The notes under the pieces were generated by a model, which was not told the origin of the DNA, ran no database searches, and saw only the letters and a list, made by a program, of their open reading frames with translations. 64,000 nt of DNA from assembly GCA_002083595.1 (NCBI GenBank), contig MSXT01000012.1, positions 10,009-74,008 on the forward strand. Reading direction: 5' to 3'. Of this stretch, positions 63,091-64,000 are shown in pieces. Every line of letters begins with the position of its first letter. Position 1 is the first letter of the stretch. Position numbers and translations under genes: made by a program. Origin of the DNA: Proteobacteria bacterium ST_bin16 (lineage in GTDB: Bacteria; Pseudomonadota; Gammaproteobacteria; Burkholderiales; Nitrosomonadaceae).

Positions 63091-63999
63091 TTAAACGGTA
63101 TCGGTCGATCTTGAGCGCGATAAAATTGCAGGAACCGTCGATTTATCTTTATTGATGATCTGCGGCAGAGTGGAAACCTGGTTTCCGCCATTCCGCTTTG
63201 CGGTAAATAGCGCATCTTCGGCACGTTTACACAATTTTAACTTGTTATCGGTTTCATCCAGCATGGCAATGCCGATGCTGACCATGATTTTATTTTCAGT
63301 GTTTTTATCCATTTTGGTGGAAACTTTTTTGCGCACCGATTCGCATACTTTTTTCGCTTCGTATAAATCCGTTTCCGGAAATAAAATGGCAAATACATTG
63401 ATATCAATGCGATAGAACAGATCGGTGATTCTGATATTGGTTTTGATCTCGTGAGAAATCTGTTTTATCGAGTCATTCTTGTTTTTGTAATCATAGTCAT
63501 CGCTAAATAGTTTAAGCAGATCGAGATCGATGATCGCGATGGAGAAGCTCCGGTGATACCGTCTTGAACGCAAGATTTCCGTATCCAACTCGGATTCAAA
63601 AGCCTGTCTGTTTTTATAGCCAGTGATTGGGTCAATCAGCACCTGGGTCAGCAAGGTTGACATGTCGATATTCGTTTTTTTGATCTTGATGACCATCAAT
63701 GCAGAACAAATAATCAATAACAAAGTCAGTCCGCGATTAAATACTACGACATTCATCGGCATTACAATGCCGGGAGATAGATAAAAGCCAATGATGGTAA
63801 GAATAAGCGTCATTGCGGTAATGCAATAGGTAAACCGGATTCCGCTCACCCAGAGGCTGGAAAATATCACCAGTATATACGGTACTGCAGCAGCAACTCC
63901 TAATGGAGTATTTAAGTCAACGACAAAAATGCACAGCATTAAAGTTATGACGATGAACATGTTTGCCTGAATTGCACATTCTCTGAATAGGACTTTCAA
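63091..63999 (-). CDS. Membrane protein with degenerate GGDEF domain
   Basis: 302 residues in view from a TTG at 63999, next to the window edge, so the true start may lie outside. About five N-terminal membrane helices (10-105), then a GGDEF-like domain (DPITGYKNRQAFESEL). The active-site GGDEF is replaced by DINVF (199-203, YRIDINVFAIL), and the magnesium-binding segment is also abnormal (DLDLLKLFSDDYDYKN). It is therefore unlikely to make c-di-GMP; binding GTP or signalling by other means is possible. It is on the same strand as ftsK. Confidence 0.82.
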   Translation of the reverse strand: MKVLFRECAIQANMFIVITLMLCIFVVDLNTPLGVAAAVPYILVIFSSLWVSGIRFTYCITAMTLILTIIGFYLSPGIVMPMNVVVFNRGLTLLLIICSALMVIKIKKTNIDMSTLLTQVLIDPITGYKNRQAFESELDTEILRSRRYHRSFSIAIIDLDLLKLFSDDYDYKNKNDSIKQISHEIKTNIRITDLFYRIDINVFAILFPETDLYEAKKVCESVRKKVSTKMDKNTENKIMVSIGIAMLDETDNKLKLCKRAEDALFTAKRNGGNQVSTLPQIINKDKSTVPAILSRSRSTDTV

Positions 64000-64000
64000 A

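Overview
The window reads as about 64 kb of chromosome from a betaproteobacterium, most probably a Nitrosomonas-like ammonia oxidiser. This is inferred from betaproteobacterial gene orders (gatC-gatA-gatB divergent from mreBCD-mrdA-rodA-rlpA; rplM-rpsI-argC-[small membrane protein]-bactofilin-erpA-anmK-M23 peptidase-tyrS), from two PEP-CTERM proteins, and from protein sequences that look like Nitrosomonadaceae. No rRNA, tRNA, insertion sequence, prophage or CRISPR array was seen. Most of the window is housekeeping, with accessory cassettes set between conserved blocks.

Layout. 1-2448 (minus): amidotransferase genes gatC, gatA and the 5' part of gatB. 2578-9186 (plus): cell elongation cluster mreB, mreC, mreD, mrdA (PBP2), rodA, rlpA, tightly packed with ATGA-type overlaps. 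9187-9829: long leader region with a perfect CRP-type palindrome. 9830-13156: 1108-residue five-PAS GGDEF-EAL protein. 13191-20523 (minus): guanidine operon. A guanidine-I (ykkC) riboswitch precedes an APC permease, the two DUF1989 carboxyguanidine deiminase subunits (cgdA/cgdB), a biotin-dependent guanidine/urea carboxylase and an overlapping thiopurine-methyltransferase-like gene. No allophanate hydrolase is present. 20828-22792: VWA PEP-CTERM protein and a small lipoprotein. 23114-24331: alanine/serine-glyoxylate aminotransferase. 24463-30732: surface-glycan genes (WecA-like transferase, WbpM/CapD-like dehydratase, an MsbA-like ABC protein whose ATPase motifs are almost all lost, rmlA, rmlC). 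30744-35827: radA, ceramidase-like membrane protein, rhlE, tyrS. 35983-42163: M23 peptidase, anmK, erpA, bactofilin, argC, rpsI, rplM. 42400-48160: glnS, a HEPN-MNT toxin-antitoxin pair, a 21-residue basic protein, a YdjM-like membrane protein, a TetR regulator and a second PEP-CTERM protein followed by a decayed PEP-CTERM tail on the other strand. 48406-51438: TIR-NTPase-TPR protein with 138-bp tandem repeats. 51486-57226: tex, two overlapping tiny genes, fic, a DUF2007/zinc-ribbon protein, rdgC and a phasin-like coiled-coil protein. 57269-63999: serS, rarA, lolA, ftsK and a GGDEF-like membrane protein with a degenerate active site.

How parts work together. The riboswitch operon forms a guanidine uptake and degradation route (guanidine to carboxyguanidine to allophanate plus ammonia), which would give an ammonia oxidiser extra ammonium if allophanate hydrolysis is encoded elsewhere. 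The mre/mrd/rod cluster, the M23 peptidase, the bactofilin, anmK and rlpA are all cell-wall functions. HEPN-MNT, Fic with its tiny upstream genes, and the TIR-NTPase-TPR protein are candidate defence or toxin modules at 44-55 kb. The best leads for something new are the guanidine operon with its coupled methyltransferase, the pseudo-ATPase ABC protein in the glycan locus, and the TIR-NTPase-TPR protein.
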